Shown: one piece after another, positions 32,269 through 44,028 of the stretch
Position numbering within the stretch: position 1 is the first letter of the stretch
Layout: each line of letters begins with the position of its first letter
NCBI GenBank assembly: GCA_011316305.1
Contig: SAUG01000047.1
Location: 62,001 to 126,000, forward strand
Direction of reading: 5' to 3'
From: Rusavskia elegans
Taxonomy: Eukaryota > Ascomycota > Lecanoromycetes > Teloschistales > Teloschistaceae
Length of the DNA stretch: 64,000 nucleotides
Translations under genes and position numbers: made by a program
The notes under the pieces: model-generated
The model's database searches: none
What the model saw: only the letters and a program-made list of their open reading frames with translations
Told to the model about the DNA's origin: nothing

Positions 32269-33634
32269 TTAAGAGGTGAACTGCGTTGGAAAATGCATGG
32301 TGCTGTCTAGACCGAAGGGATCTGCGTCGAGCATGGGGTTGTAAGGATCCATTTGCCGCACCATGTTGTTAATACCCATGCCAGGAGCGTCCATGGAGTG
32401 CGATGTTCCAGGCGGCTGCATGCCGTGCATTGTTTGCATAGGTGACTGTCCTTGCATGCTCACAGATTGTGGATAGAAAGAGTCCGGATACGGGCCTGGG
32501 CCAACCGATTGATCGCTAGGGTCTTCATCCAGCATGTCAGCAGATGCATCGTACTCTTGCTCTACAACCAGAAAGTCAGTGCCTGATGGCCGACGCTTGA
32601 GATGGGGGTGGGGGTTGCCAAAGGTGAGCGCTGGGGGCCACATACCTAGCTGCTCGATGTGAGAGCGAAAAGTAGGAGCATAGTACCCCGGAAGCGATCC
32701 TGTTGCAGTGCCATTCTCACCGTTTCTCTTCGCGCCGTTGGACTTTCGCGTGGAACCCGTCATGTGGTTGCTCATGTTGGGCGAATGCAGACCAGCAGCG
32801 GTTTGAGGCCTGTTGGTCTTCATCGGAGGCGGCGGTGGTTGATGTGATGATGGGTACATGCCGCCGGAGAAGCCGCTCTGCAACGAGCTCATTGACGACT
32901 TGGCCTTGACTGGCGAGGACGTCGTCAAGGGAGGCGTTGGATGGGTCCGGGTGGAACCGTCCGACATGATGCTCGTCTGCGACGACTGCGACTTTGGCCC
33001 TCTAGCACCACCAGCAGAGCCTGCTCGTCGAGTGCGTGGGTGGCGACCGTTGACACCTCTATGCATTGGGGAGGGCTGATGGTTGATTGATGGTGGGATA
33101 TGTGGTGTGACATGTTGCGGGTCCGTCTTGGACCTCAACTCGGCTTGGACGTCAATGCCTGTGTCAAGATCAGCCACGGTCTGCCACACAAGGTAAAGGA
33201 TGGAATACCTTTCTCCAACAGGATGCGTTCCAGGAGGGAGTTCTTGTAGCGGAGCATCAAACATTCGTCGGCAGCATGGCGATGACTCTGCTGCAGGCTC
33301 TGCAGTGAATCCTCATGTTGCTTGATGGTTGTTTCCAGCTGCTTGATGTACTCGGTCCTCCGCTCGCGAAAAGCCGCCTGGGCTTGACGATTCCGCTGCT
33401 TCCGCTCCTCGGAAGTGGCATAGATCTAGCAAGATATGAGCGGTGTCAGACGGGGCGAAGGTAGGAAGTATGTACCGGCTTCCTGCCACCCTTTCTCTTT
33501 TGCACCTGAGCGGTCTCTTGCGCACCATTGTATTGATCGGGACCATCGAAGTCTTGGGACGAGTCGGAGAAGGACTCTTCATCGACATCCTCGGTCTTAG
33601 GGGGATGTACGGGGGGATCATCTAGGGCGGACAT
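32269..33634 (-). CDS. bZIP transcription factor with AP-1/Yap-type basic region
   Basis: Model: 33634-33476, 33425-33209, 33158-32646, 32561-32269; 393 residues, introns of 50, 50 and 84 bp. Exon 1 encodes an acidic N-terminus ending in KRKGGRKP. Exon 2 begins IYATSEERKQRNRQAQAAFR: the NxxAQxAFR pattern of fungal AP-1-like basic regions, at about residues 63-76. The leucine zipper follows (YIKQLE...HEDSLQSLQQ...CLMLRYKNSLLERIL) to about residue 125, then GIDVQAELRSKT. The remaining part is Pro/Ser/Met-rich and disordered, as in activation regions. The last intron (GTATGT, CTGAC branch, TAG) is not needed for an open frame, but it has excellent signals. It probably binds DNA as a dimer in the nucleus; targets are not inferable. 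Confidence 0.88.
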
Positions 33635-35387
33635 AATGACATGCAGACAGATGGCTGCAGGGGTCGAGGTGCCGATGGATCGCTGAATGCAGCAAGGCGG
33701 CGTCGGTAGGTGTGGGTCAAGGCATGCGAACAGTGGTTCAGGGTGAAGATAGAGGTCGCAGTGAGTGCTTGGGATGTGTCAAAGATAGGTTGATACGTGG
33801 AGGAGGAGCAAAGATTTAGATAATGAAAACTGGAGCAGCAGTATTAGCCAGGGCTATCCGCGGATGCAGTGCAGTAACGATGACTGGCGTTATCTTGCCT
33901 CCTGATAATCAATAATCCCGGAAGACAAGTCCAGCTGCGGAGTATTCCCCTCGTGATCCCGAGTGCGGTGCAGTGTCGGCCAAAAGCAGTACTGGAGGAG
34001 ATGGTCGGCGGAAGATTCATGCAATATTGTGGCCTTAGTCAGAGCTATGACGATTATTATTTGATGCTCTCCGGCCTGGGTGGGAGGGAATCCGCAGTCC
34101 CAAATGCTCGGTGAATTGTCAGGGTGCGTCAGGCGGTCACTCGTACAGGGAGCTGTAGACCTTGCACTCTCCGCGTGTGTGATGGAGTGGAGCGAAAGGC
34201 TGGACTTCTGGGCTCATGTCGACCAGGCGGCGGAGGCGGCCGACAGCGCAAACTCGACCTTCGTATATTATTATTTCATACGACTGGCGGCCACTCTTGT
34301 CACCGGACCTGTCCCAGAAAAGCCATCGTCCCCCAATTGCCCTGACCAAGGCCACTAAACTTCGGAGACGCTTCGTTAACAATTAATGCCCCCTGGCCCT
34401 GAGAACGTCACCCTTTTCCAGGCGGCTCTCGTCAGGAAATCCACTACCTTCGAGCATCTCCACGGAGAAGGGTCCTCTCCACTTCCAAGCTTGAACGTCC
34501 GTCATCGATCATCTGCTCCGATCTTGGCGGGGCCCCGCACACCATCCGATCATGGCGTATTGGCGTCCGGTCCCAATGGTTGGCGTCCTCAGCCGCAGTT
34601 GACATGGCATGTTCACCATTTCAACGGGGCCTGACGCGAGCGAGAATCGTGACACGCGTGCTTTTCCGTTTCCTTGGCCCTGCAACGTTGGGTACCAGAC
34701 TCAGCGCAGCCGACATCTCCGTCGAGTTCAAATCCATGGAGCAAGCAGCATCGGGCATCTGCTGGTAGTTCGAGACTACTACTAGCTCAGCATGCGCTGT
34801 TGCGGATGCCTTCAACATTTACCCCTGAGTGGGGCATAGACAGGTTGCTTGAGCGGCTTTTGTAAGCCCGCGAGTCGTTCTTCGAACGGAATGTCGTCCT
34901 GTCGATGTTTGGCAATCTTCCAAGCGTCTCGTCCTTGTGTGATCCAATCCCTGTCTTCATGGATAGACATGATGGAACCATTCTCAAAGGTCTCAGTGAA
35001 ATTAACCTGCTACTTAGGATTACTCAGGAAACATGAGCTATTAAAGCATCGCTGTGATGCTTGTATCGTCGACCGTAAAGGTTTGCGGATGGGTGAACCT
35101 GGTTCTACAAGGGTTGGTAAGAGAAGGTACTGGTAATAATGTAACAAGGCGGGTGTTGCTTGTAATGCAAGTCTGGGTTGATTATCCACTCTCGTTTGGT
35201 TCGAAGTCTTTGCCGTCTGGCGAGGAGAGAAAGACCGACGGAGCACTGAAAATCGATATGGAAGGCACCGCCAACAAGCCGCTATGTTCTATCTCATCAT
35301 CTGGATTGATACAGTTGCCTCGTTATATCCACAAGAAGATGAACACCTCCACTAACTCGTATATCGGAAAAGAGCTCGAACTACAGA
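33635..35387. promoter_or_regulatory. Long divergent region between the bZIP and arrestin genes
   Basis: 1.75 kb between divergent start codons. No convincing coding sequence. A possible 3' splice site (ctacag at 35381-35386) just before the arrestin ATG suggests an unannotated 5' exon for that gene somewhere in the right part. Confidence 0.4.
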
Positions 35388-37585
35388 ATGCCAGAGCCTT
35401 CAACTCCACTCATGCCATCGCTGATATCGATTCCAGCAGACTACGGAAAGACCATACCCTCCCGCGGCAGATCAACTTCTCCAATTCGACGAGGTCCTTC
35501 AGCTGAAAAGCTGCGAAGAGCCCCTTCGAGAACTTTCATACCACTAGCTCTCCCCATCGACATACTCGACTTTCCTAAAATTCCTCATACTCGGATCAAC
35601 CTTGCGATTTGCGTGTCCAGCCCCGTCCTTATGGGAGGGGCTACCGCCGAAGGAGTCGTCAATTTGACCATCGACAGAGGCCTCAAGAAAGCGAAAGCCA
35701 GCACCAAGCTCGCAACTATGTCCATCGACCGGATGTCAGTCAGTATTGTGGGCATAGAAAGGTCGGGCGCGAGACAGTATATGTTCAGGTGCTTGATGAC
35801 GGACCTTATCGACGAAGCACATCCCCCACCCGTGGAGATGGCACCGCCAGGTCAACCAATTTCCGATCGCATGTGGGAAGTCAAACCGTCGACCACCGTG
35901 CTTCCCTTTCGTCTCGATTTGCCAGTCATGCTTGGACCTCCGCCTTACAAGTCCCGAAAGAACACCATCACTTACTTGTTATCTGTTCTAGTCGAGGCTA
36001 AGATCGGTGGGAAAAGGAGTTATGTCCGTGAGTCCGAAGAAGTTACAGTTTTGACGGTCCATGATCGTAGGTCTTGACTATGGGAAGGCGTTTACTTATG
36101 TCCAGCTGATGAAACTGCGTAGCTGAAAAAGCTTTACTGAACCTCCCGAACCCATTGGTAGTCACCGAAGAAGTACAGACTTCGCACCGCGGTAGCCTTG
36201 AAACAGTAGAATTGACAGCCGGCGTCCATCGTCAAACATGGATCAGTGGCTACCCACTATTCGTCGATGTACGGATTGGGAATCGTGGAAGTAAAGTCGT
36301 GAAAAAGGTCGAAATGCAATTGGAGCGATTGACTTTCGTATACGCCTATGCAGCGCCTTCAGAGGAGCATGGCCTCGGGGATACGCTCCGTCTCCCTGAC
36401 CGATGTGAGAAAGAAGTAATACTCAAGGTGAGTAGTCAAACCTGGCAGGTCCAGCCCCAGTCATGCGACCTGAAGACCTGCAGTCTTTCTATTCCTCCTG
36501 GGCTTGTCTCAGTCGATGCAGGTAAGCCATGAATTATTCAATGAACGCTTTCTATTTCTATCTTACATTTATTCGATTCAATGTGTACACTCTTCCTCCC
36601 AGTATGCGTTTAGATAAGGCCGAAGCCCACCCGCAATAACAATCAGCTTATGGACTGGCAGGGAGATTCTTTGGCATTCGATTCTTCTTGAACATCCGGA
36701 TAACCATATCCTTCACGTAGGTTCACGTTTCCCCTCCCTTCTTACTTTGATTAACCAATCGTATCCCGCAGCAAGCATCTCACGGTCCAATTGCCGATTA
36801 CCCTCATCCACCCCGTGAGTATCCGCCTCCTGCCTCTTAGACAAAGCCACTGATGTCGCCACAAGAACTCCATCGATATCCCCCCAAATTCTCTAGCCCA
36901 AGTTGCAGCAGCAATCGAACACAAACATCGCAACCGTCAACCCCTGACGCCAGATATATCCTACAACTATCGCCCAGGCCAAGCATTCCTCGCGGCCCGT
37001 CGCCAGTCCTTCGACCAAGCCGCACGCAAGACGATATCCCAAGAGGACATCACCAGCATTGCCAACGCGCTCGGTAATGACCCAGAGAAAACAACAACCC
37101 AGCAAGCCCGCCGCCGTGCCTCTACCACCCATATCGCGTCGAACTCGAAATCCGAGAATCCAAGATTAGCATACCGCAACAGCAGATTCCTCGAAGGAAC
37201 GAATAGTTTTCGCAAGCCACCCCCTTCCCCACAGCATCCACCACCCACAAGACCGCACATGACCAGCAATCTTCCCTTATCCCAAGGACCGAATATCCCG
37301 CAACGCAGAACCCACCGCGCATCATTGGAGGAATACTCATCGCGCCAAGCCTCCTTGGATCGTCAGCCTTCCGCTGCGCAGCATAGACGCACGAAAACGT
37401 CGGAAGATCGACAGTATAGAGGACCGAGACTGCAGCGAAGTACGTCGGGGCTGAAATTCTCGAGTTCAGATGACGAGGATGATGGGCGTGGTGGGGTTTT
37501 TGGGGACACGGACGTGGATACCAGGACGAGATTAAGGAGGAGGATGGTTAGTGAGAGTCAGAGGCCGTTGAGGAGGGATTTTTGA
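35388..37585 (+). CDS. Arrestin-domain protein
   Basis: Fungal arrestin-like proteins act as adaptors in membrane-protein endocytosis and ubiquitination. Model: 35388-36066, 36123-36521, 36662-36716, 36772-36814, 36866-37585; 631 residues, introns of 56, 140, 55 and 51 bp. The N-terminal arrestin fold covers roughly residues 60-225 (INLAICVSSPVLMGGATAEG, VLPFRLDLPVMLGPPPYKS). The C-terminal arrestin fold follows (TAGVHRQTWISGYPLFVDVR, then RFFGIRFFLNI, LTVQLPITLIHP and NSIDIPPNSLAQVAAAIEHK). The tail is disordered and ends with RLQRSTSGLKFSSSDDED. The start is provisional: an acceptor-like ctacag directly precedes the ATG, so the true N-terminus may lie on an upstream exon. Confidence 0.85.
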
Positions 37586-38011
37586 GGGATCCGTTTCCCT
37601 TTGGTCAGAAGGCACGGAGTTTGAATGAAGGGTTGGGCGGGATTGGATGGAAGGCGGAAGAAAAGGTGGACTGGATTGGATTGGATTGGATTGGAAATAG
37701 AATTAGGCGAGTATCTTTTCTCTGGTTAACAGACGCTGCAAAATGTATTGATACCCAAAGCAGCTTTCGTCTCCCAGGTTATCGGAATCCAATTTTTGCA
37801 AAACACCAACACCCTTTCTGGCAAATACCCAATCCATCACTTCATTCCAACATCCTAACCCTCCCTTGCCCCCGTCAGAACTAAACCTCCCTCTCCGATC
37901 CCATCCCCCTCTGAACTTATCCCCCGGCCCTCCTTTACCACCCTAGCTCATCTCAGCCAGCTCCATACTTCCCCCCTCTCCTCATTATAACCAGCCCCCT
38001 CTATCACCACC
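37586..38011. other. Convergent region between the arrestin and LIM genes
   Basis: Contains a ggatt tandem repeat (37671-37695) and, at about 37939-38005, a duplicated copy of the 3' end of the LIM gene. No separate gene. Confidence 0.5.
37671..37695. repeat. (GGATT)n short tandem repeat
   Basis: About four to five units of ggatt following ggactggatt, in non-coding DNA downstream of the arrestin gene. Confidence 0.8.
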
Positions 38012-39552
38012 CTAGCTCATCTCAACCATCTCCACACTCCCCTCCTCCTCATACCCCCTACCATCCCTGTCCCTATCTCCGAACCCCATCCCGCTCCCCC
38101 TCTTACCCATCCTCCTCCTCTTCCTCATGCCCACAACTCCACCAGTGGTGTTGGTGTTGGTGTTGGCGTTGGCGCTCGATAAACTCTTCCCTTTGACAAC
38201 AGACACCGAGACCGGAGTGTACAGCTGGGTGCTGGAACTTCGGCTGCGGAGTCTCGATGTTAGTGTCGAGAGGAGGGAGGGCTTTTTGCGGAGGGATTTG
38301 GTTGATATTGGGGTGTGGGGTGGTTGTTGTGGGGATGGGGAAGGGGGTTGTGGTTGTTGTGAGGAGGATTGGGACGGTGTTTTTGGGCGATGAATAGGTG
38401 GAGAAGGTGAGATTCTTTGGTCTAGGGTTAAGGTTGAGGTTGCCGTTGGGGGAGATGACGTATTGGCTTCGCTATTTCGGCGGTTGGAGGGGAGAGCGGA
38501 CATCCATTTGGGTAGGGGTCGTGGTGGTTGCGGAGGAGATGAGGGAGATGGTTTTGTTGGCGGTGGTTTTGAGGGGGTTTCGTGATGCCGTATAATAGGG
38601 GTTGGAGGTGGTGTTGTTTGAGAGGGGGATGGAGGTGATGGAGAAGAGGTTGGAGATGGAGATGGTGGTGCGGATGAGGAGGCCAGGAATTCGATATCGG
38701 AGATGCAGTATTTACATACTGGCGGGAGGGTGAGCGTTATGCCGTTGGGGTTGTCGGTCCATGGTGGTGGTGGTAGGGGGACCTGTGTTTCTTCATTTGT
38801 TAGTGTCCTCTCACTTTCTTCTTCCTCTTCCTTTCTTTCTTCCTTTCTTTCTCCCTCCCCTTCCCACTTATATCTCCTCCCCAATCATCCCCTTTCTTCC
38901 TTAAGTGTAAGAAAAAAACACATATACATACCCGACAAACCAAACACCCTACACACCCCCAATGCCACCAACACCACCCATACCCCACCCTCTCCTCCCC
39001 CCTCCCCACCCTCTCCCCACAGCTCCAGCATACCTCAAGATCCCGCACCCGCACCCAACACCCCCTACAAAACACGTTCCGCCGATGGAAATCTCCCGCA
39101 CTATAAAACGGGCGCCAGCACCCGGATCTGCGCAGTACGCATTCTACGGCGTCGAGAGCGGTGGGGGCGGTGGATGGGAAGTTGAACTTTTCTTCGGGCT
39201 CGGCGGACGTGGACGCGGAATCGAGGGAGATGCGGCAGACCGCGCACTCGAGGTTTGCTGGAGCGGAGGGTGGGAGTGCTGGTGCGGTGGCGGGGTAGGT
39301 TGTGCCGGCTTCCGCTTGTGGATCTGTGGTTGATGATGTGGAGGATTGGGATGTGGTAGCGTTGGCGGGGGGTTTTGGAGTGCCGGTGGAATAGGCGCAT
39401 TTGTTAAGCTGTGCGGTTGGGAGGGGGTGGTGTTGTGGGTTGAGGGGGTTTGGGAGGAGGGATAGTTGGCTGAGGGTTGTTGGTTGGGGGAGGGAGGGGA
39501 GAGATTGGATTGGGCCTAGGTAGTGGTGATGCGGTGGTGGGTAGGTGGTCAT
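38012..39552 (-). CDS. LIM-type zinc-finger protein
   Basis: Model: 39552-38932 and 38782-38012, one 149-bp intron (GTATGT..CAG), 463 residues. The N-terminal third is Pro/Ser/Thr-rich, with LNKCAYSTGTPKPP and LECAVCRISLDSA. A Cys/His cluster spans the exon joint: FCRGCWVRVRDLEVCWSCGE, then CWWHWGCVGCLVCR at the end of exon 1, and VCKYC about 25 residues into exon 2. The spacing CxxC..HxxCxxC..CxxC is that of a LIM zinc finger, a protein-protein contact module; that the missing ligands come from exon 2 supports the splice. The remainder is highly Pro/Ser-rich with a basic C-terminal part (GMRKRRRMGKRG). Partners are unknown. Confidence 0.8.
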
Positions 39553-39936
39553 GTAGGGGGTGTGATTAGGAGATGACTGGGGATAAGAGTGTACGTTGAT
39601 GGCTGCCAGTTTCGATGAAAGAATATGAGTATCGTAGGGAGGTCAAGGACAGGCATGTGTTCGTCAAAAGATAATTGAGCAGAAGGTAGAATTACATATA
39701 TGGTACACCACGGCGCCCAGTTGGACGATGGAGAAATCGTATGTACAGAGCCGAGTTCGTTCAATGTACGGGAAGGAACAACCCACGCCTTTAGAGTATT
39801 TCCCATTCTTGCCGGTCAATTGTTGCAGCAAAGCTTTCAGAAGATCCGTTTCAATAGTCCTCACCGGTTTTTCATAATGTATCTGACCTCGTTTTCTCCA
39901 CAAGATCGAGAACAATGGGTCCTAGTTCCAGTCGCT
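39553..39936. other. Short intergenic region between the MAPEG and LIM genes
   Basis: Holds the promoter of the LIM gene and the 3' flank of the MAPEG gene. Nothing else was seen. Confidence 0.45.
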
Positions 39937-40465
39937 CTAGTAACCCCAGTATCCCTTGACGAGGTAGGCAGTGTAAGCTGCCATGCCAGCCAAGAAGCCC
40001 TGAGTCCCGAACAGTCCTATCGGTCGACCAGTAGCCATCGTGCCTTTACCGCGCAACCCGACCTCGACATGTCCGACGCGCATAGCGAACAGCGCGGCCA
40101 TGGCGTAATTCAATACCGAGCGGTTGGCGCCATTGAGTTCGGCGATGGCGGTCAGAATGAAAGCGAGCGGGACGTTCTCGAGGAAATTCAAGTGGCAACG
40201 ACCCTCGAGGAAAAGAGGATCTGGGTTCTCAGGGTTGCCGGTGCTGTCCTTCTCTGAATTAATTCTGTCTCCGATCCATTGCTTGTGCTTGATGCGCTGG
40301 TAGACGACGCGATTGCTGAGGAGCAGGAGGTAGGCGGTGAAGGGTAAGGTCCAGGCGCCGGTGACAGCTGCGATCGGGTCAGCGGATGCGATTGGATTTG
40401 AAGTGGATCTGAGACTCACGGAGCATTTTGGGGACGGGCACCCCAAGTCCGATGGTAGAACTCAT
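39937..40465 (-). CDS. MAPEG-family membrane protein
   Basis: MAPEG proteins are small integral membrane proteins of glutathione and eicosanoid metabolism; fungal members are mostly uncharacterised. Model: 40465-40420 and 40367-39937, one 52-bp intron (GTGAGT..CAG), 158 residues, normal for the family. Hydrophobic segments: about residues 17-34 (GAWTLPFTAYLLLLS), 80-100 (LNFLENVPLAFILTAIAEL), a third around NYAMAALFAMRVGHVEVGLRG, and a C-terminal one (GFLAGMAAYTAYLVKGYWGY). The E-N-x-P pattern (LENVPLAF) and the arginine after the third segment match the MAPEG signature. The substrate is not known. Confidence 0.88.
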
Positions 40466-41210
40466 GTTGGAGGATGTCGGTCTTTCGAAATCCTCACTCG
40501 AGCTGTAGAAGTAGGGTTGATGAGAGGCAGAAGAGGAAGAAGGCTAGGATGAAGATTGCCCTCTAAGGCCTGGGCGCATGACCTGATCGACATACGTTGT
40601 ACTCTGATCTGGGGAAACGGTGGAATGAGATTACTTCATTTGGACGTGAAAAGTGACGTCAGCGTTCTAGAACGTCCATTTCCAGTCTCGCGTCTTCTGC
40701 TAGCGTCAAACATGCAGGGCGGGAAATCCACACGGCTGTCACTGAAACGTCCACCCTCCACTCGGGTTCGTTCCTGCTCTTACGTACTCTACAATCAGTA
40801 ATAGTAATATCCCCTTCACTGCTTAATCGGATGGCTTTAAAAGACTATTTTAGTCTCGACTTCATTATGCCTAACCGAAGCAGTCTGTCGGACTTGACGA
40901 TTTGCCAAAGGGCCCGGGGCGACAAGTCGCAAGAAAGATTTACGGCCTGGAAGGCTCGAGGGAATCACAAAGGAGACGCAGCTAGTCGGCGAGATGCATG
41001 TAGGACGAGATTAATTTGACGATTCACAGAGAAGGGTCGACGGATCAGATCTGCTAGCTTTATTGAACGTAATGCTTTCGGAACTTCGTTAACCGCCTTT
41101 ATATCCTCGTCTTGGTTTCTACACAGGCCTTGCTCAAGCTATACAAGAGTATGGCTCATGTGAATGGTGTCAGACTGACTACCGATCTTCAGGATGGTCT
41201 TAATGATGCC
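40466..41210. other. Intergenic region between the MAPEG and NmrA-like genes
   Basis: Contains the MAPEG promoter and the 3' flank of the NmrA-like gene. No gene or RNA was recognised. Confidence 0.45.
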
Positions 41211-42382
41211 TTAATAGGGTCCGCTCTTCGCGATGAAGTCCTCCAAAGTCGTGGGCTTCTCTACCACATACTGCAAGTTGTGTAAGAAAAGGGCATGGAG
41301 AAATCAGGATTCATCCTCTCACCTTCAAGGATTCGGCCAAGATCTTGTCTCCGCCCGGCCCATAGTAGGCATAGTCTCTGACCAACATGAAGGTCTCCAT
41401 CATCTCCTGGCCGATGGCCTCGGGCATAAAGCTTCGGAAAGTCTCATCAGAGACTTCATTGAACGTGGTCTTTTTCCCACTGAACTTCTCCATGGCGTTG
41501 ACAATATCAGTAGGCGTGTACCAGCCAGTAGCCGCATGAACGTCCTTGTTCAAGAGTTCCGAGGAATTGAGCAAGATGCCTACAGCGAACTTGCCCGTGT
41601 CGCCAGCCGCATCGAAGAGAGGAATCTTTGTGTCTGGATGCAAGTTCAAGGTGAGGCTATTCCCTTCGTCGGACTATAACACATATCAGCAGTCTTCAAC
41701 TTGGGTCTCGCCTGCGTCCCAGTCTTGACGGATGATTCCGGTTGAAAATCACATACCTTCTGCAGTGCTCCTGTGAAATTACTCATGAAACAGCCAGCAT
41801 TGAGGAATGCAGCTGGAATCTTTTGTTCACGAATATACTCGGCCACATCTGCTTTGGCGTCGAAGTGAGGGAGGTTTGAAAGCTTGCCGTTGGTCACTGC
41901 AGGCTCTCCATCAGTGCACGTTTCGTCCCGGTTCGGCATATAATGCACTCACTCTTCCCAGCGTGGGGAATAGAAGACCAGATGAGCAAAGAAACGCCAT
42001 TGGCCTTGCAGGCATCGGCAATGTTCTTTCCTTGCGACACCTCGGTATCTTTGGACATATATTCCCAGTCTTTCGGAAAGGCAATTAGTCAATGTGACCT
42101 CACTAGTCTGGCCTTCAGCCGGAAAGACGACCTACAATTGGTCACTGCAAACACAGTATGAGAGCCCTCAATGGCCTTCTTGACAGATTCCTTGTCGGAC
42201 AAGTCTGCCTTGACGAGCTCAACTCCCTTTTCGGCGAGTGCTTGGCCCTTGGGCTTGGACGGGTCTCGAGTGACGCCGCGGAACTTGTACTCGGAGGACA
42301 ATTTGGAGTTGCCCTGAATGGACGCAATAACGGAGCCTCCCTGGTTGCCAGTGGCACCGAAGACAGTGATGATTTTGGACAT
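41211..42382 (-). CDS. NmrA-like NAD(P)-binding protein
   Basis: NmrA-like proteins have a short-chain-dehydrogenase fold, bind NAD(P) and often act as redox sensors rather than enzymes. Model: 42382-42136, 42069-41953, 41896-41757, 41673-41323, 41270-41211; 304 residues. The N-terminus MSKIITVFGATGNQGGSV holds the GxxGxxG dinucleotide loop (about residues 9-15). Then RGVTRDPSKPKG, ADLSDKESVKKAIEGSHTVF, and further on KNIADACKANGVSLLIWSSI, the usual third and fifth strand regions of the fold. Introns of 66, 56, 83 and 52 bp with GT..AG ends all keep the frame. The ending YVVEKPTTLEDFIAKSGPY is typical. No operon-like partner; ligand and target are unknown. Confidence 0.9.
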
Positions 42383-44028
42383 GATGGGGATGGAATGCTT
42401 TGATCTGTAGCTTTCAAGAATACGGAAACGCACTTGTTTCCTTACTCAAAGATGAAGACTGACGTTTCAACTTCCTGGAAGGTGAAGACCCTTTTAATAC
42501 TTCCTTGACTGTCTACCACGGTCGATTACAACCTACGACTACGGCGTTGTATTACCAACACTTGTCGCAGGCACTTGGAGGATGACTAATGATCTATCGT
42601 GATTTCTATCTACCGCTGAGCGATTGGTGGCAGCCGTGCAGCGAATTGTAGTGGTTATGGCCGACAGCCACAAGATCGGCCTCTCGTCCCCAGGTCTGTC
42701 CGACGTCAGCTCCTTCGGCCTCCGCGCTTGTGGCGCCTTTAATTTGACAAAGCGTCAGAGACACACGTAACGACGCCCCTGACTACAACAGTGCAACACT
42801 GCCCCTGGTAGTACATTGTCCCCAAGAAACCCGTTGTGGCGCGCCAGAATAATGGACACATAGCTTAGCTTTCATTCGAGCCGAATGTATCGCCAACCAG
42901 TCAAAGAGCGCGGCATAAATAGCCTCGCTATGCAAGGTCCCTTACTGGTTCTCTTCCTTCCTCTTCTACAGATGTTATTTTTCGAGACTGTTACTGCGCT
43001 TCAATTTTGCTCCGATCCCCGATGAGACAGTCAAAAACATCACAACTTTTCAACGGCCCAGATCCCTGCCTCGGCTGCCTCGCAGCTTACCAATCCGGTG
43101 GCCGAAGGCTCAGCGACGTCGACCACCAGAAGTATCCGTGGCATGGAACAGACTGCTTAGGATGAAGTCTTTCGATGGCTTACCAACGCAGACCGTGAAG
43201 AATGGCCTTCCGCTGTCAACTGGTTCCGAGGGTGAGAAGCGAAACTGTACAAAGCATTGTGAGCATGAATCGAACGATCGAATAATACTTTACTGTAGTA
43301 CGCCAGCAACGAATCTTCGTCATGTACCGTTGATATCGAGTTGGTGATATTTTCATACTCAAGTGCGATGCATCTTTGTCCCAAGAGTTGAATCTTTGTT
43401 ATCACGATCTGCTTCCTAGCATCGACCAGTTTCTGGATGTCCCAGAGACACCATTGCCAGAGATGGACTTGTAGGTGGAGGTATTGGCGGGTTCAGGAAA
43501 AAGCAAGTTGACAAAGATCAGCCGGTCGAAGCCAATTTCCGATAGTCAGGGCGCAGATGCGAGGGCGATGTGCAGGTGTGACGAGATGATGTAGAAAGTG
43601 GAAGGGGTAGTAAAGGGTAGCTGAGATGAGGTGATTTGAGTCACCCCTTTTCCAGATTGAACCATGTTCAGCGCTGGATGTTCGACGCTGAAAATACCCA
43701 CTCGTGTCAAACTCTGGAGACCACTCTACACGATTAGTCGAGAGTCGGGCTTGCACTAGCGCTAGCACTATCAGCGATACTGATCTTCTTTGACTTTGTG
43801 TTGAATTCAGAAGTTGTTGTGTCACAGAGAAGGATCTGCCAAGATTTTTGATTTGAAAAGGCTTTTGCAAGAGCTAAAATGTTTAGCGCTATCTTATCGA
43901 TATCATGTAAACAAACAGCCTCGAAAGCTGAAACCTCTCAGCCATCAACCATTGTCTACCTTCGCCCCATGCTCGTATGGTAATTCTCGATGCTATAATT
44001 CGCACAGAACTACAGTAAGACGGTTGTC
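42383..44028. promoter_or_regulatory. Divergent 1.6-kb region between the NmrA-like gene and the disordered-protein gene
   Basis: Should contain both promoters. A possible broken coding fragment near 43021-43240 was considered and not accepted. No other structure was recognised. Confidence 0.4.

Noticed and set aside
43021..43240. Possible short coding region (plus strand), with text such as DEVFRWLTNADREEWPSAVN
   Set aside because: Protein-like in short pieces, but stops in the connecting frame and no splice pair joined them; no family recognised.
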